From positions 1-24,970 of the forward strand of contig JBOHRE010000048.1 of assembly GCA_050732635.1 (NCBI GenBank): 24,970 nucleotides of DNA, given 5' to 3'. Below are positions 1 through 7,648 of the stretch, piece after piece. Below the pieces are notes generated by a model. That model did not search any database, was not told the DNA's origin, and saw nothing but the letters and a program-made list of their open reading frames with translations. The translations under genes and the position numbers were made by a program. How positions within the stretch are numbered: the first letter of the stretch is position 1; the number at the start of each line of letters is the position of its first letter. The stretch is from JBOHRE01 sp050732635. Its GTDB lineage: Bacteria > Gemmatimonadota > Gemmatimonadetes > Longimicrobiales > RSA9.

Positions 1-2
1 GC

Positions 3-707
3 TGTGCACTGGCCGGCGCGGTCGGTCCCAGCGAACGCGCTGCGCTCGCGCGCGGACTCGCGGCAGCCGGCGTCGCCCGCAGCGTGCGCGTCATCAGCGA
101 CGCGGAGGCGGCCTTGCACGATGCGTTCGGGGCGACCGGCGCGGGCATCCTCCTCATCGCCGGCACCGGCTCGATCGCGCTCGCCCGGCGTGCCGATCGC
201 ACGCTCGTGCGTGTCGGCGGCTGGGGCATGCTGCTGGGCGACGAGGGCAGCGGCTACGCCATCGGGCTGGCCGCGGCACGCATCGTTGCCCGCGCACATG
301 ATGGCCGCGCCGAAGCGACTGCACTGACGCCGGTCGTGCTCGATCATGCCGGCGTGCGCACACCGCTCGATCTGATCGCGTGGTCGGCGCGCGCGACCAA
401 GCGCCACATCGCCGCCCTGGCGCCGGCCGTGCTGGCGCTCGCCTCGCGCGATGCTGCCGCCATGCGAATCCAGCAGGACGCAGTCGCCGCCCTCATCGAG
501 CTGGTCGCCTCGGCGGCGCGCCGCAGCGCCGGGCAGGGCGAAGCAGCGCTCGACGTCGCGCTCGCCGGCAGCTTGCTCGCCCCTGGTGGCCCGCTGCGCG
601 ACCCCGTTGGCCAGGCGCTGGCCGCGCCACCGCTCGAGCTGCGGCTCGAGGACCGCGCCGTCGATGCTGCGCGGGGCGCGGCGAGGCTGGCCAGTGAGGG
701 GCAGTGA
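3..707 (+). CDS. BadF/BadG-type sugar kinase (N-acetylglucosamine kinase-like), 5' truncated
   Basis: This is the C-terminal part (about 234 residues) of an ASKHA-fold kinase; the reading frame is open to the left window edge, so the true start lies outside. The sequence shows the phosphate-binding GTGSI motif followed by GGWGMLLGDEGSGYAIG, the signature of the BadF/BadG/BcrA/BcrD ATPase family that includes N-acetylglucosamine and muramic-acid-type kinases. Such enzymes phosphorylate amino sugars with ATP in the cytoplasm, usually in cell-wall sugar salvage. A second ATPase-like stretch (ALDVALAGSLL followed by a Pro/Gly loop) lies near the end, as in full-length members of about 300 residues. 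The TGA stop at 705-707 is directly followed by a low-complexity repeat. The family call is firm. The exact sugar cannot be told, and a 2-hydroxyacyl-CoA dehydratase activator role is less likely because no cysteine cluster is visible. Confidence 0.85.
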   Translation, partial: CALAGAVGPSERAALARGLAAAGVARSVRVISDAEAALHDAFGATGAGILLIAGTGSIALARRADRTLVRVGGWGMLLGDEGSGYAIGLAAARIVARAHDGRAEATALTPVVLDHAGVRTPLDLIAWSARATKRHIAALAPAVLALASRDAAAMRIQQDAVAALIELVASAARRSAGQGEAALDVALAGSLLAPGGPLRDPVGQALAAPPLELRLEDRAVDAARGAARLASEGQ

Positions 708-801
708 AAGTGGAAGTGTAAGGGATGAGAGCAAGAGCAAGTGTAAGGAGTAAGTGTAGGGGTAAGGGTAAGTGTAGGGGGTAAGAGTGAGTGTAAGTGT
801 G
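708..801 (+). repeat. Degenerate GTGTAAG-type low-complexity repeat, copy 1
   Basis: A purine/GT-rich stretch made of variants of AAGTGTAAG, GTAAGTGTAG and GATGAGAGCAAG starts one base after the sugar-kinase stop codon and ends about 40 bases before tyrS. Positions 711-735 form a 25-mer that occurs twice more, exactly and on the other strand, at 17052-17076 and 17089-17113. Composition is sharply unlike the GC-rich surroundings, and TAA, TGA and TAG triplets occur in several frames. It looks like a dispersed intergenic repeat; function unknown. Confidence 0.8.
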
Positions 802-840
802 GTTGACCTTCCCGCCGCACACCGGCACCTTCTGCCCGGC

Positions 841-2094
841 ATGAGCGCCATGGTCTCTGTTACCGAGCAGCTGCAGCGCCTGCGCCAGGGCGCCCTCGAG
901 ATCGTCCCCGAGGACGAGTTCGTCGACAAGCTGGAGCGAAGCGTTCGGACCGGCACGCCGCTGCGCGTGAAGCAGGGGTTCGATCCGACGCGACCCGACC
1001 TGCACATCGGGCATGCCGTCTCCCTGCGTACGCTCCGCACGTTCCAGGAGCTCGGCCACGAGGTGATCTTCGTGGTCGGCGACTACACGGCGCGGGTCGG
1101 CGATCCGAGCGGCCGCAGCGAGACTCGCCCACGTCTCAGTACCGAGCAGATCGAGGCCAATGCGCGCACCTATACGGAGCAGGTCGGCCGCATCCTCGAC
1201 ATCACGCACGTCCGCGTCGAGCACAACTCCACGTGGCTGGCGCCGCTCGATCTGGCCAAGGTGCTCGAGCTGGCGGCCACCTACACCGTGGCGCGCATGC
1301 TGGAGCGTGACGATTTCCGGACCCGGTTCGACGAGGGCCGCCCCATCTCGCTGTTGGAATTCCTCTATCCGCTCCTCCAGGCCTATGACTCCGTGGCGCT
1401 GCGCGCCGACGTCGAGCTGGGCGGCACCGACCAGAAGTTCAACCTCCTGGTCGGACGCACCGTCCAGGAGCGGTATGGCCAAGAGCCCCAGGCCTGTGTG
1501 ATCCTGCCGCTCCTGCGCGGCACCGATGGCCAGCAGAAGATGTCCAAGTCCTACGACAATACCATCGCCATCACCGACCCGCCGGAGGAGCAGTTCGGCA
1601 AGACCATGTCGATCCCCGACAGCGTGCTGGAGGAATGGTGGCGCCTGGCCGCCGGCGCCGAGCCTGCCGACCTGGAGGCGGCCATCGGTCGCGCCCGGGC
1701 GGAGCCCTACGCCGCCAAACGCGAGCTGGCCCGGCGCATCGTCGGCCTCTATCACGGCACCGCCGCCGTCGGCCCGGCCGAGGCGCACTTCGACCGCCTG
1801 TTCCGCGATCGGCAGCAGCCGGATGAGATCCCCGAGCTGCCGATCCGGACCGATGACCCGCGCCTGCGTACCGCCGACGGCGCCGTCTGGCTGCCCGGCC
1901 TGCTGGTCGCCGCCGGCCTCGCCGCCTCCAACAGCGAAGCCATCCGCCTGATCGAGCAGGGTGCCGTCGCCGTCGACGACGATCGAGTGGCGAGCCGCAA
2001 CGCCGCGGTGCCGGCCGAAGCCGGCACGTCGGTCGTGCTGCGGCGGGGCAAACGTCAGTTTGCCCGCATCCGTTTCCTGCCCCCGGACCGCTGA
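841..2094 (+). CDS. tyrS: Tyrosyl-tRNA synthetase
   Basis: Class I aminoacyl-tRNA synthetase that charges tRNA-Tyr with tyrosine at the expense of ATP in the cytoplasm. The class I signature appears as GFDPTRPDLHIGHA in the N-terminal Rossmann domain and as KMSKS in the sequence QQKMSKSYDN. Tyrosine-pocket elements such as EFLYPLLQAYD and ELGGTDQKFN are present. The C-terminal 60 residues are an S4 RNA-binding domain (LLVAAGLAASNSEAIRLIEQGAV). From ATG 841 the protein has 417 residues, normal for the TyrRS subtype that has the shorter HIGH-containing N-terminus. An in-frame GTG at 787 exists but lies inside the repeat; ATG 850 is the other plausible start. No strong Shine-Dalgarno is visible before 841, so the start is the uncertain part. 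Possible terminator hairpins lie about 125-190 bases downstream. Confidence 0.95.
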   Translation: MSAMVSVTEQLQRLRQGALEIVPEDEFVDKLERSVRTGTPLRVKQGFDPTRPDLHIGHAVSLRTLRTFQELGHEVIFVVGDYTARVGDPSGRSETRPRLSTEQIEANARTYTEQVGRILDITHVRVEHNSTWLAPLDLAKVLELAATYTVARMLERDDFRTRFDEGRPISLLEFLYPLLQAYDSVALRADVELGGTDQKFNLLVGRTVQERYGQEPQACVILPLLRGTDGQQKMSKSYDNTIAITDPPEEQFGKTMSIPDSVLEEWWRLAAGAEPADLEAAIGRARAEPYAAKRELARRIVGLYHGTAAVGPAEAHFDRLFRDRQQPDEIPELPIRTDDPRLRTADGAVWLPGLLVAAGLAASNSEAIRLIEQGAVAVDDDRVASRNAAVPAEAGTSVVLRRGKRQFARIRFLPPDR

Positions 2095-2152
2095 CTCTGT
2101 CACAGCGCCGGCTGCCCGCGCGTTGTATCTTGAATCCGGACCAACGCAGGGA

Positions 2153-2174
2153 TCTCCCCTGGAAGCCGGGGAGA
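2153..2174 (+). other. Perfect 7-bp hairpin in the tyrS-susC interval
   Basis: TCTCCCC at 2153-2159 pairs with GGGGAGA at 2168-2174 around an 8-base loop. No T-run follows, so it is not a canonical terminator; it could be a 3'-end stabiliser of the tyrS transcript or part of a leader structure. Confidence 0.45.
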
Positions 2175-2189
2175 CCCCGCGCGCGGCCA

Positions 2190-2217
2190 TTGACAGCCGG
2201 GTCAACAGGCGTATTCT
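2190..2217 (+). promoter_or_regulatory. Putative sigma70-type promoter of susC/susD pair 1
   Basis: A perfect -35 hexamer TTGACA (2190-2195) is followed after 16 bases by TATTCT (2212-2217), a 4/6 match to the -10 consensus. It would start transcription near 2224 and give a leader of about 175 bases before the GTG start of the receptor gene. A second -10-like TATCTTG lies at 2126-2132 without a convincing -35. Confidence 0.5.
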
Positions 2218-2218
2218 T

Positions 2219-2281
2219 GGCCCGGCTACCGGCTTTCCGGAGTTCACGGCAGGATCCACTGGGGTTCTGCGGGCCTTTTTT
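2219..2281 (+). terminator. Possible terminator of tyrS read-through
   Basis: GGCCCG at 2219-2224 is complementary to CGGGCC at 2270-2275, and the second arm runs directly into six T residues (2276-2281). The loop is long (45 bases) but contains an inner CCGG/CCGG pairing. If transcription starts at the nearby TTGACA promoter, the left arm would be mostly outside the transcript, so the structure would act only on RNA coming from tyrS. The long loop makes this uncertain. Confidence 0.35.
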
Positions 2282-2323
2282 GAAAATACGTCGTCCGTGG
2301 GGGGAGGTTCACGCGGGAACGTC

Positions 2324-2345
2324 GGTTCGAATGTTCGTTCGAACC
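2324..2345. promoter_or_regulatory. Perfect inverted repeat in the susC leader
   Basis: GGTTCGAA (2324-2331) and TTCGAACC (2338-2345) form a perfect 8-bp inverted repeat with a 6-base centre, 54 bases before the susC start. It could be a protein operator or an RNA hairpin in the leader. Similar TTCG-rich sequence continues to about 2356. Confidence 0.45.
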
Positions 2346-2386
2346 CGCGGTTCGGGCGTGGATTCCATTGGCGACGCACCCTCACC

Positions 2387-2393
2387 AAGGAGG
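2387..2393 (+). promoter_or_regulatory. Shine-Dalgarno site that fixes the GTG start of susC 1
   Basis: AAGGAGG with a 5-base spacer to GTG at 2399. It decides between that start and the much longer open frame that begins at 1961 inside tyrS. Confidence 0.85.
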
Positions 2394-2398
2394 TTCGA

Positions 2399-5300
2399 GT
2401 GATTCTGCTCAGAGCCAAGCTCCCACTCCTCGTCGCGGCACTGATGGTGTTCGCGGCAGCGCCGGCTCTCGCGCAAACCGGAACGGTGTCGGGCACCGTG
2501 CGGAATGCGGAGACCGGTGAACCACTCGCCAGCGCGCAGGTCAGTCTCGAGGGCACCGCCCACGGCACGCTGACACAATCCAACGGTCGTTTCCTGCTCC
2601 TCAACGTTCCCGCCGGCTCGTATACACTGCGCGTCGACCTGATCGGCTACGCGGAGTCCTCGCAGCAGGTGGCGGTGACCGCCGGTGAAACGACCACGCT
2701 GGAAGTGCGCGTGCAGCCGGAGGCGGTCTCGCTGGCCGAGATCGTGGTCACCGGCGTCGCGGGCGCGACCCAGCGCGTCAAGCTGCCCTTCGAGGTGGCC
2801 CAGGTCAGCAGTGAGGACCTGCCGGTTCCGGCCGTCAGCGCCGCGACCGCGCTGCAGGGCAAGGTGGCCGGTGTGACGGTGGTGCAGGGCAGCGGCCGGC
2901 CAGGCGCGTCCCCCTCGATCCTGCTGCGCGGCCCGACCAGTATCAACGCATCCGGCCGCGATCAGGAGCCCCTCTACATCGTCGACGGCGTGATCCTCGG
3001 CTCCGACCTCGTCGACCTGGATGCGCTGGATATTCAGAGCATCGAGGTCGTCAAGGGCGCTGCGGCGTCGTCACTCTACGGCTCGCGCGCCGCGAACGGC
3101 GTGATCCAGATCCGTACCAAGCGCGGCCAGCAGCTCGAGGACAATGTCGTGCGCTACACGATCCGTAGCGAGTACGGCCAGAGCGAGCTCGGCAGCACGC
3201 CCGATGCGCTACTCGCAAAGCGACATCAGTATGCGTTGACGCCAGACGGCCTTTTCATCAATACCGACGGCTCGACGTGCGAGTGGCTGCTTTGCTCCTC
3301 GCCTCGCCTCGCCGGTCAGGCCGCTGCACCGGGGCAAGCCGCGACCGCGTGGAACACCTTCAAAGCCGAGGCTTGGCCCGGCCAGACCTTCGACCAGGTG
3401 CAGCGCTTCTTCACCGACGGCGCGTTCCTGCAGAACTACTTCTCGGTCGAGGGCCGCAACGGCGCCACCAACTATCACGTCTCGCTCAGCAACCTGCAGA
3501 ACGAGGGCGTGATGCGGAGCGTCGATGGCTTCGACCGCACGAACCTGCGCGTCAACGTCGACCAGGCCGTCCGCGAGAACGTGCAGGTGCAGGCGAGCGC
3601 CTTCTACAGCCGCTCGGAGGAGGACCACGAGGGCGGCGGCGCTGGCGGCAGCCTCATGTTCGACCTGACGCGCATGCCCGCCGGCGTCGACCTTTTGGCA
3701 GAGGATCCGTTCGAGCCCGGCGAGATCGTGCTGGTCGCCGATCCGACGAACCGGGAGAGCCCGAACCCGATCTACACGCTGCTGAACCGCGAGACCAGCG
3801 AGGACCACAACCGCTTCCTCGGCAGTGTCAATCTGCGCGTGACGCCGATCTCCTGGCTCGATCTCGACGCGAACGCCAGCTACGATCGGCTCGACCGCGA
3901 CGACAGAACGTTCTACCCGAAGGGCTATCGTACGCCGGATCCCTCGTCGATCAACGAGGGCTATCTGAGCCGCTTCCGTCGCGCCAACGAGGCGCTCAAC
4001 GCCAGCCTCACCAGCACCTTCCGGTTCGACCTGACCGACAACATTCGGAACCGCACTCAGCTCCGCTACCTCTACGAGAGCCAGGACCGCGAGGACCTGT
4101 TCACCGAGGGCTTCGAGTTCGCGGTCAGTGATGTGCCGGTCTTCGAGAACCTGAATCCGGACCGGATCTCGACCGGCCAGTTCCTGCGCACGATTCGCGC
4201 GGACGGGTACTTCGCGATCACGAACTTCGACATCCTGGACCGCTACATCGTCGATGCGCTGGTGCGCAACGACGGCAGCTCGCTGTTCGGCGAGGACGAG
4301 CGGCGCCAGTGGTATTACCGCGCTGCCGGCGCCTGGCGGCTCGGCGAAGAGCCCTGGTTCGCCGTGCCCGGCATCGACGAGTTCAAGCTCCGCTACTCGT
4401 TCGGTACTGCGGGCGGCCGTCCCCGCTTCGAGGCGCAGTACGAGACCTACAGCGTTTCCGGCGGCCGCGTCAGCCCGGTCACCCTGGGCAACACGAATCT
4501 GAAGCCCGAGTTCTCGATCGAGCAGGAGGCAGGCATCGATGCGGGTTTCCTGGGCAACCGCTTCATCCTCGGACTCACCTACGCGAACGCGGTGACCGAG
4601 GACCAGATCCTGCCCGTGCCGCTGCCGGCCTACAGCGGCTTCGGCACCCAGTGGCGCAACGCCGGCACGCTCGAGAGCAACACCTGGGAGGCCACCCTCG
4701 AGGCGAACCTCGTCCAGACGCCGGACCTGAGCTGGTCCGCGCGCCTGCTCTACGACCGCACGCGCTCGACCATCACCGAGCTGACCGTGCCGCCGTTCCA
4801 GTTCGGCGTGGCGGGTCAGGCGCTCGGCAATGTCTTCTACGCGCGTGAGGGCGAGGAGTACGGCACCTTCTACGGCGTGCACTACGCCAGGAGCTGCGCC
4901 GACCTGCCGGAAGGCATGAGCTGCGACGGCTTCGCCGTGGACAATGAGGGCTACCTCGTCTGGGTCGGCAGTGGCGGCCTCGGTGCAAACGCCTGGGGCA
5001 CCAGCTCCGACGTGAGCGTGCGAGGCGCCAGCGTGTTCTGGGGCACGCCGTTCTCCGGCGAGTGCACCGACCGCTCGACGGGCGAGCGCACACTGTTCTG
5101 CCCGGTCGGCAACAGCATGCCCGACTACAACGTCAGTCTATCTTCGACGCTCGGCTGGAAGGGCCTGTCGGTGTACGGTCTAGTGGACGCGTCGCAGGGC
5201 TTCGATGTCTACAACCAGCCGCTGCAGTGGGGCACGTTCCGGCGCAATACTGGCATCATGGATCAGACGGGCGTGTCGGAGACTCAGCGCAAGCCGCTCG

Positions 5301-5626
5301 GCTACTACGACGCGCTGTACGGCGTCAGCGGGCTGCAGCCCAGCAACGTGTTCGTCGAGGACGGCAGCTTCGTCAAGCTGCGCGAGGTCTCGGTGGGCTA
5401 CCGCCTGAGCCCCGACCTGTTGGCGCTGCCCGGCCTCGATCGGTTCAGCGGCATCGGCCTGAGTCTGGTCGGTCGCAACCTGCTCACCTGGACGGACTAC
5501 CGGGGCTACGACCCCGAGATCGGCTCGGGTGGTGGTGAAACCGGCTCCGCGGCGCTGGCCCGGGTGGATGGGTACCAGTACCCGAACTTCCGGACGTGGA
5601 CCGCAGCCATCGAGTTGATCTTCTAA
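2399..5626 (+). CDS. SusC/RagA-type TonB-dependent outer-membrane receptor 1
   Basis: A 1,075-residue outer-membrane transporter that should move an oligomeric nutrient into the periplasm with TonB energy, capped by its SusD partner. Residues 1-25 are a Sec signal peptide ending in ALA before QTGTVSG. A carboxypeptidase-regulatory-like domain follows (about 27-105; GTVRNAETGEPLASAQVSL and GSYTLRVDLIGYAES). A Ton-box-like EIVVTG and a plug domain come next (about 118-245), with LYIVDGVILGSD and the closing SSLYGSRAANGVIQIRTKRG. The remainder is beta-barrel sequence ending in aromatic F, as expected for barrel assembly. The start is GTG, set by AAGGAGG and the signal peptide. The susD gene begins 15 bases after the stop, so the two are co-transcribed. 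The substrate cannot be read from sequence, since no glycoside hydrolase or peptidase gene sits within the pair. Confidence 0.93.
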   Translation: MILLRAKLPLLVAALMVFAAAPALAQTGTVSGTVRNAETGEPLASAQVSLEGTAHGTLTQSNGRFLLLNVPAGSYTLRVDLIGYAESSQQVAVTAGETTTLEVRVQPEAVSLAEIVVTGVAGATQRVKLPFEVAQVSSEDLPVPAVSAATALQGKVAGVTVVQGSGRPGASPSILLRGPTSINASGRDQEPLYIVDGVILGSDLVDLDALDIQSIEVVKGAAASSLYGSRAANGVIQIRTKRGQQLEDNVVRYTIRSEYGQSELGSTPDALLAKRHQYALTPDGLFINTDGSTCEWLLCSSPRLAGQAAAPGQAATAWNTFKAEAWPGQTFDQVQRFFTDGAFLQNYFSVEGRNGATNYHVSLSNLQNEGVMRSVDGFDRTNLRVNVDQAVRENVQVQASAFYSRSEEDHEGGGAGGSLMFDLTRMPAGVDLLAEDPFEPGEIVLVADPTNRESPNPIYTLLNRETSEDHNRFLGSVNLRVTPISWLDLDANASYDRLDRDDRTFYPKGYRTPDPSSINEGYLSRFRRANEALNASLTSTFRFDLTDNIRNRTQLRYLYESQDREDLFTEGFEFAVSDVPVFENLNPDRISTGQFLRTIRADGYFAITNFDILDRYIVDALVRNDGSSLFGEDERRQWYYRAAGAWRLGEEPWFAVPGIDEFKLRYSFGTAGGRPRFEAQYETYSVSGGRVSPVTLGNTNLKPEFSIEQEAGIDAGFLGNRFILGLTYANAVTEDQILPVPLPAYSGFGTQWRNAGTLESNTWEATLEANLVQTPDLSWSARLLYDRTRSTITELTVPPFQFGVAGQALGNVFYAREGEEYGTFYGVHYARSCADLPEGMSCDGFAVDNEGYLVWVGSGGLGANAWGTSSDVSVRGASVFWGTPFSGECTDRSTGERTLFCPVGNSMPDYNVSLSSTLGWKGLSVYGLVDASQGFDVYNQPLQWGTFRRNTGIMDQTGVSETQRKPLGYYDALYGVSGLQPSNVFVEDGSFVKLREVSVGYRLSPDLLALPGLDRFSGIGLSLVGRNLLTWTDYRGYDPEIGSGGGETGSAALARVDGYQYPNFRTWTAAIELIF

Positions 5627-5641
5627 GGGAGCCCGAAAACC

Positions 5642-7258
5642 ATGAGATATCCCATGCAACGGCACCTCCTGGTTGGCGCGCTGCTGCTCTTCGGAGCAGC
5701 GGCCTGCGCCGACCTGGACGTCGTCAACCCGAACGACCCGGACGCCGGTCGCGCGCTGCGCACCGCGGGCGACGTCGAGTCGCTGATCGCGGGCTCGTAC
5801 AACACGTACTTCAACGGCACGTATTCGTTCTCCGGGCCGGGGATGTTCCTGAGCAACGCATCCTTCCAGCACAACGCGCCGTGGGCGAATTTTGCCATGG
5901 AGCAAAACGCGCGCATCCCCCGCATCCCGCTCGTCAACGACCCCGCGGGCGGCGTAGCGTACAGCGCGTTCGCTTTCCCGTGGTTCCGGTATTACCGCGC
6001 TCTAGCCGCGCTGGCCGATGGTCTGCGCTCGCTGGAGGACCCCGACATCGCCGAGGAAATCGGCGCCGAGGATGTGCTGCGCGCCCGCGCGTATGGCAGA
6101 TTCGTCCAGGGGATGGCGCACGCGGGTCTTGCGGTGCTCTACGATCGCGCCTTCGTGGTCGACGAGACGGTGGACCTGACGCAGGCACAGGAGCCGGTGG
6201 ATTACAACGCCCTCATGGACGCCGCGTTCGGCTACTTCAATGAGGCGATCACGCTTTCCGGGCAAGGGTCCTTCACCATTCCGACAACGTGGTTGGCCGA
6301 TGACGTCACCTCGGACGAGCTCGCCCGCATCGCACACTCCCAGATGGCGCGCTTCCGTGCCGCAGTGGCGCGTACTCCGCAGGAGCGCCAGGCCGTGAAC
6401 TGGGCGTCCGTCATCTCCGATGTGGGTGCCGGGATCACATCCGACTGGATCCAGGACCAGGATCCGGATATCGGCTGGTACAATCAGGTCGTGACATACA
6501 GCACGTTCCCGGGCTGGACGCAGGTGTCGTACTTCGTGTACGGCATGGCCGACCAGGCCGGCAACTACCAGCGCTGGCTGGACCTGCCGATCCTCGACAA
6601 GAGCCCGACGCTGCCCGACGGGACGCCGGCCTTGATCATCACCCCCGATCTGCGTTTTCCACAGGGATCGACGGTGGCTGAGCAGGAGGACAATCCGGGT
6701 ACGCTGCTGCAGATCCCGGGGTGGGGTATCGCCGGTGTCTGGGCCCGGCCGGATCGTGGTACCTGGCGCTGGTCCTACTACTGGCCGGCCAATGCCAACC
6801 AGGAAGCGTACATCCAGTTCGATGGCTCATACGATTACCCGGAGATCAGCGTCGCGGAGATGCGGTTGCTCGAGGCCGAGGCCAACTACTGGATGGGCAA
6901 CCACGCCGAGGCAGCCAATCTGGTGAACGTGACCCGTACCGCGGCAGGGCTGAACGCGACGGACGCGGCGGGCACCAACACCAGCTGCGTGCCGAAGCTG
7001 CCGGATGGCACGTGCGGTGATCTGCTCGAGATGCTGAAGTGGGAGAAGCGCATGGAGGTCAACAGGGTAGGCCTGTTCGGCGCACCGTGGTTCTTCGACA
7101 GCCGCGGCTGGGGCGATCTGTACGCCGGCACCTACCTCCAGTTCCCGATCCCGTGTGCCGAGCTGCAGGTGCTGGAGATGCTGCCGTGCTACACCTTCGG
7201 TGCAGGCAACGAGTTCGCCTCGCCCGGCAGCAGCTACAATTATCCGCACGAAGGCTGA
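5642..7258 (+). CDS. SusD/RagB family surface lipoprotein 1
   Basis: A 538-residue lipoprotein expected to sit on the outer face of the outer membrane and act as the lid and substrate-binding partner of the SusC receptor encoded 15 bases upstream. Residues 1-22 form a lipoprotein signal (LLLFGAAAC, lipidated Cys22; ATG 5654 is an alternative start five codons in). The mature N-terminus ADLDVVNPNDPD and the C-terminal TPR-like stretch VAEMRLLEAEANYWMGNHAEAANLVNVTR match the RagB/SusD family. GGGAG at 5628-5632 is the likely ribosome-binding site. Length is usual for the family. A strong intrinsic terminator 22 bases after the stop ends the transcript, so the operon seems to hold only the two genes. 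The ligand is unknown. Confidence 0.92.
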   Translation: MRYPMQRHLLVGALLLFGAAACADLDVVNPNDPDAGRALRTAGDVESLIAGSYNTYFNGTYSFSGPGMFLSNASFQHNAPWANFAMEQNARIPRIPLVNDPAGGVAYSAFAFPWFRYYRALAALADGLRSLEDPDIAEEIGAEDVLRARAYGRFVQGMAHAGLAVLYDRAFVVDETVDLTQAQEPVDYNALMDAAFGYFNEAITLSGQGSFTIPTTWLADDVTSDELARIAHSQMARFRAAVARTPQERQAVNWASVISDVGAGITSDWIQDQDPDIGWYNQVVTYSTFPGWTQVSYFVYGMADQAGNYQRWLDLPILDKSPTLPDGTPALIITPDLRFPQGSTVAEQEDNPGTLLQIPGWGIAGVWARPDRGTWRWSYYWPANANQEAYIQFDGSYDYPEISVAEMRLLEAEANYWMGNHAEAANLVNVTRTAAGLNATDAAGTNTSCVPKLPDGTCGDLLEMLKWEKRMEVNRVGLFGAPWFFDSRGWGDLYAGTYLQFPIPCAELQVLEMLPCYTFGAGNEFASPGSSYNYPHEG

Positions 7259-7279
7259 GGTTCAGGAGTGCAATGGAGA

Positions 7280-7306
7280 GGGGGTCGCGTGAGCGACCCC
7301 CTTTTT
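7280..7306 (+). terminator. Intrinsic terminator after susC/susD pair 1
   Basis: GGGGGTCGC (7280-7288) and GCGACCCCC (7293-7301) form a perfect 9-bp GC-rich stem with a GTGA loop, followed at once by five T residues (7302-7306). It is a textbook rho-independent terminator for the plus strand and also separates the pair from the convergent small lipoprotein gene. Confidence 0.93.
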
Positions 7307-7346
7307 CATAGGCGATCCGAGCTGCCGTTTGGACGGCGCGGAACCG

Positions 7347-7496
7347 TCAGCCGATGGTCCCAGCCGGCGGGAGGACGAGTCCTGTCCTCGGCTCCTCTTC
7401 CTCCTCTTCCTCAGGGTCCGGCCGTGGCACCGTGGGGTCGCCGCACGCCAGCACCGCCAGAACAGGCAACGCCAGGAATATTCGATACCATTTCAT
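7347..7496 (-). CDS. Small acidic lipoprotein, 49 aa
   Basis: A short gene read from ATG at 7496 to TGA at 7347. The product begins MKWYRIFLALPVLAVLACGD, a clear lipoprotein signal with lipobox VLAC and lipidated Cys18. The mature part is only about 31 residues: a Pro-rich linker (PTVPRPDP), seven consecutive glutamates, then a short tail PRTGLVLPPAGTIG. GGAGGT lies 7 bases before the ATG, and a TTGACA-N17-TAGTGT promoter lies just upstream, which together make a chance ORF unlikely. It is convergent with the susCD operon and divergent from the exported protein at 7649. No known family is recognised; the acidic stretch suggests cation or surface interaction, which is speculation. Confidence 0.65.
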   Translation of the reverse strand: MKWYRIFLALPVLAVLACGDPTVPRPDPEEEEEEEPRTGLVLPPAGTIG

Positions 7497-7532
7497 GGCA
7501 GACCTCCGTGTTCCCACTCGCTCACTGCAAAA

Positions 7533-7561
7533 ACACTACCCAGGATGAAGCTGACTGTCAA
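7533..7561 (-). promoter_or_regulatory. Promoter of the small acidic lipoprotein gene
   Basis: On the minus strand a perfect -35 TTGACA (7561-7556) is followed after 17 bases by TAGTGT (7538-7533). Transcription would begin near 7526, about 30 bases before the ATG at 7496. Confidence 0.6.
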
Positions 7562-7617
7562 CGCGCCCTGGACACACGTACTCACGCGGTCGAGATTAGG
7601 CCCTTGAAACGAGCGTA

Positions 7618-7633
7618 CCCGACTGGAGTCGGG
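7618..7633 (+). other. Short hairpin before the exported protein gene
   Basis: CCCGAC (7618-7623) and GTCGGG (7628-7633) form a 6-bp stem with a TGGA loop, ending 15 bases before the ATG at 7649 and directly next to its AGAGGA ribosome-binding site. It could influence translation start. No further gene is seen in 7497-7648. Confidence 0.4.
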
Positions 7634-7648
7634 CATTCAGAGGAATCG

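Noticed and set aside
787..840. GTG 787 as the start of tyrS
   Set aside because: It lies in the low-complexity repeat, and the added residues do not resemble TyrRS; ATG 841 or 850 fits the family better.
2137..2190. Cobalamin or other known riboswitch before susC 1
   Set aside because: The GGGA and GCC words resemble parts of a B12 element, but the conserved B12 box and core order are absent.
493..2604. Long minus-strand open frame (703 codons) across tyrS
   Set aside because: It is antisense to a clear TyrRS and spans the repeat and intergenic region; composition is an artefact of GC-rich codon bias with no recognisable domain.
3209..4882. Long minus-strand open frame (557 codons) inside susC 1
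   Set aside because: Mirror frame of the receptor gene; no signal, motif or ribosome-binding site.
7539..7607. A 20-residue plus-strand ORF starting at ATG 7544
   Set aside because: No ribosome-binding site, no signal, and it overlaps the minus-strand promoter of the small lipoprotein gene.
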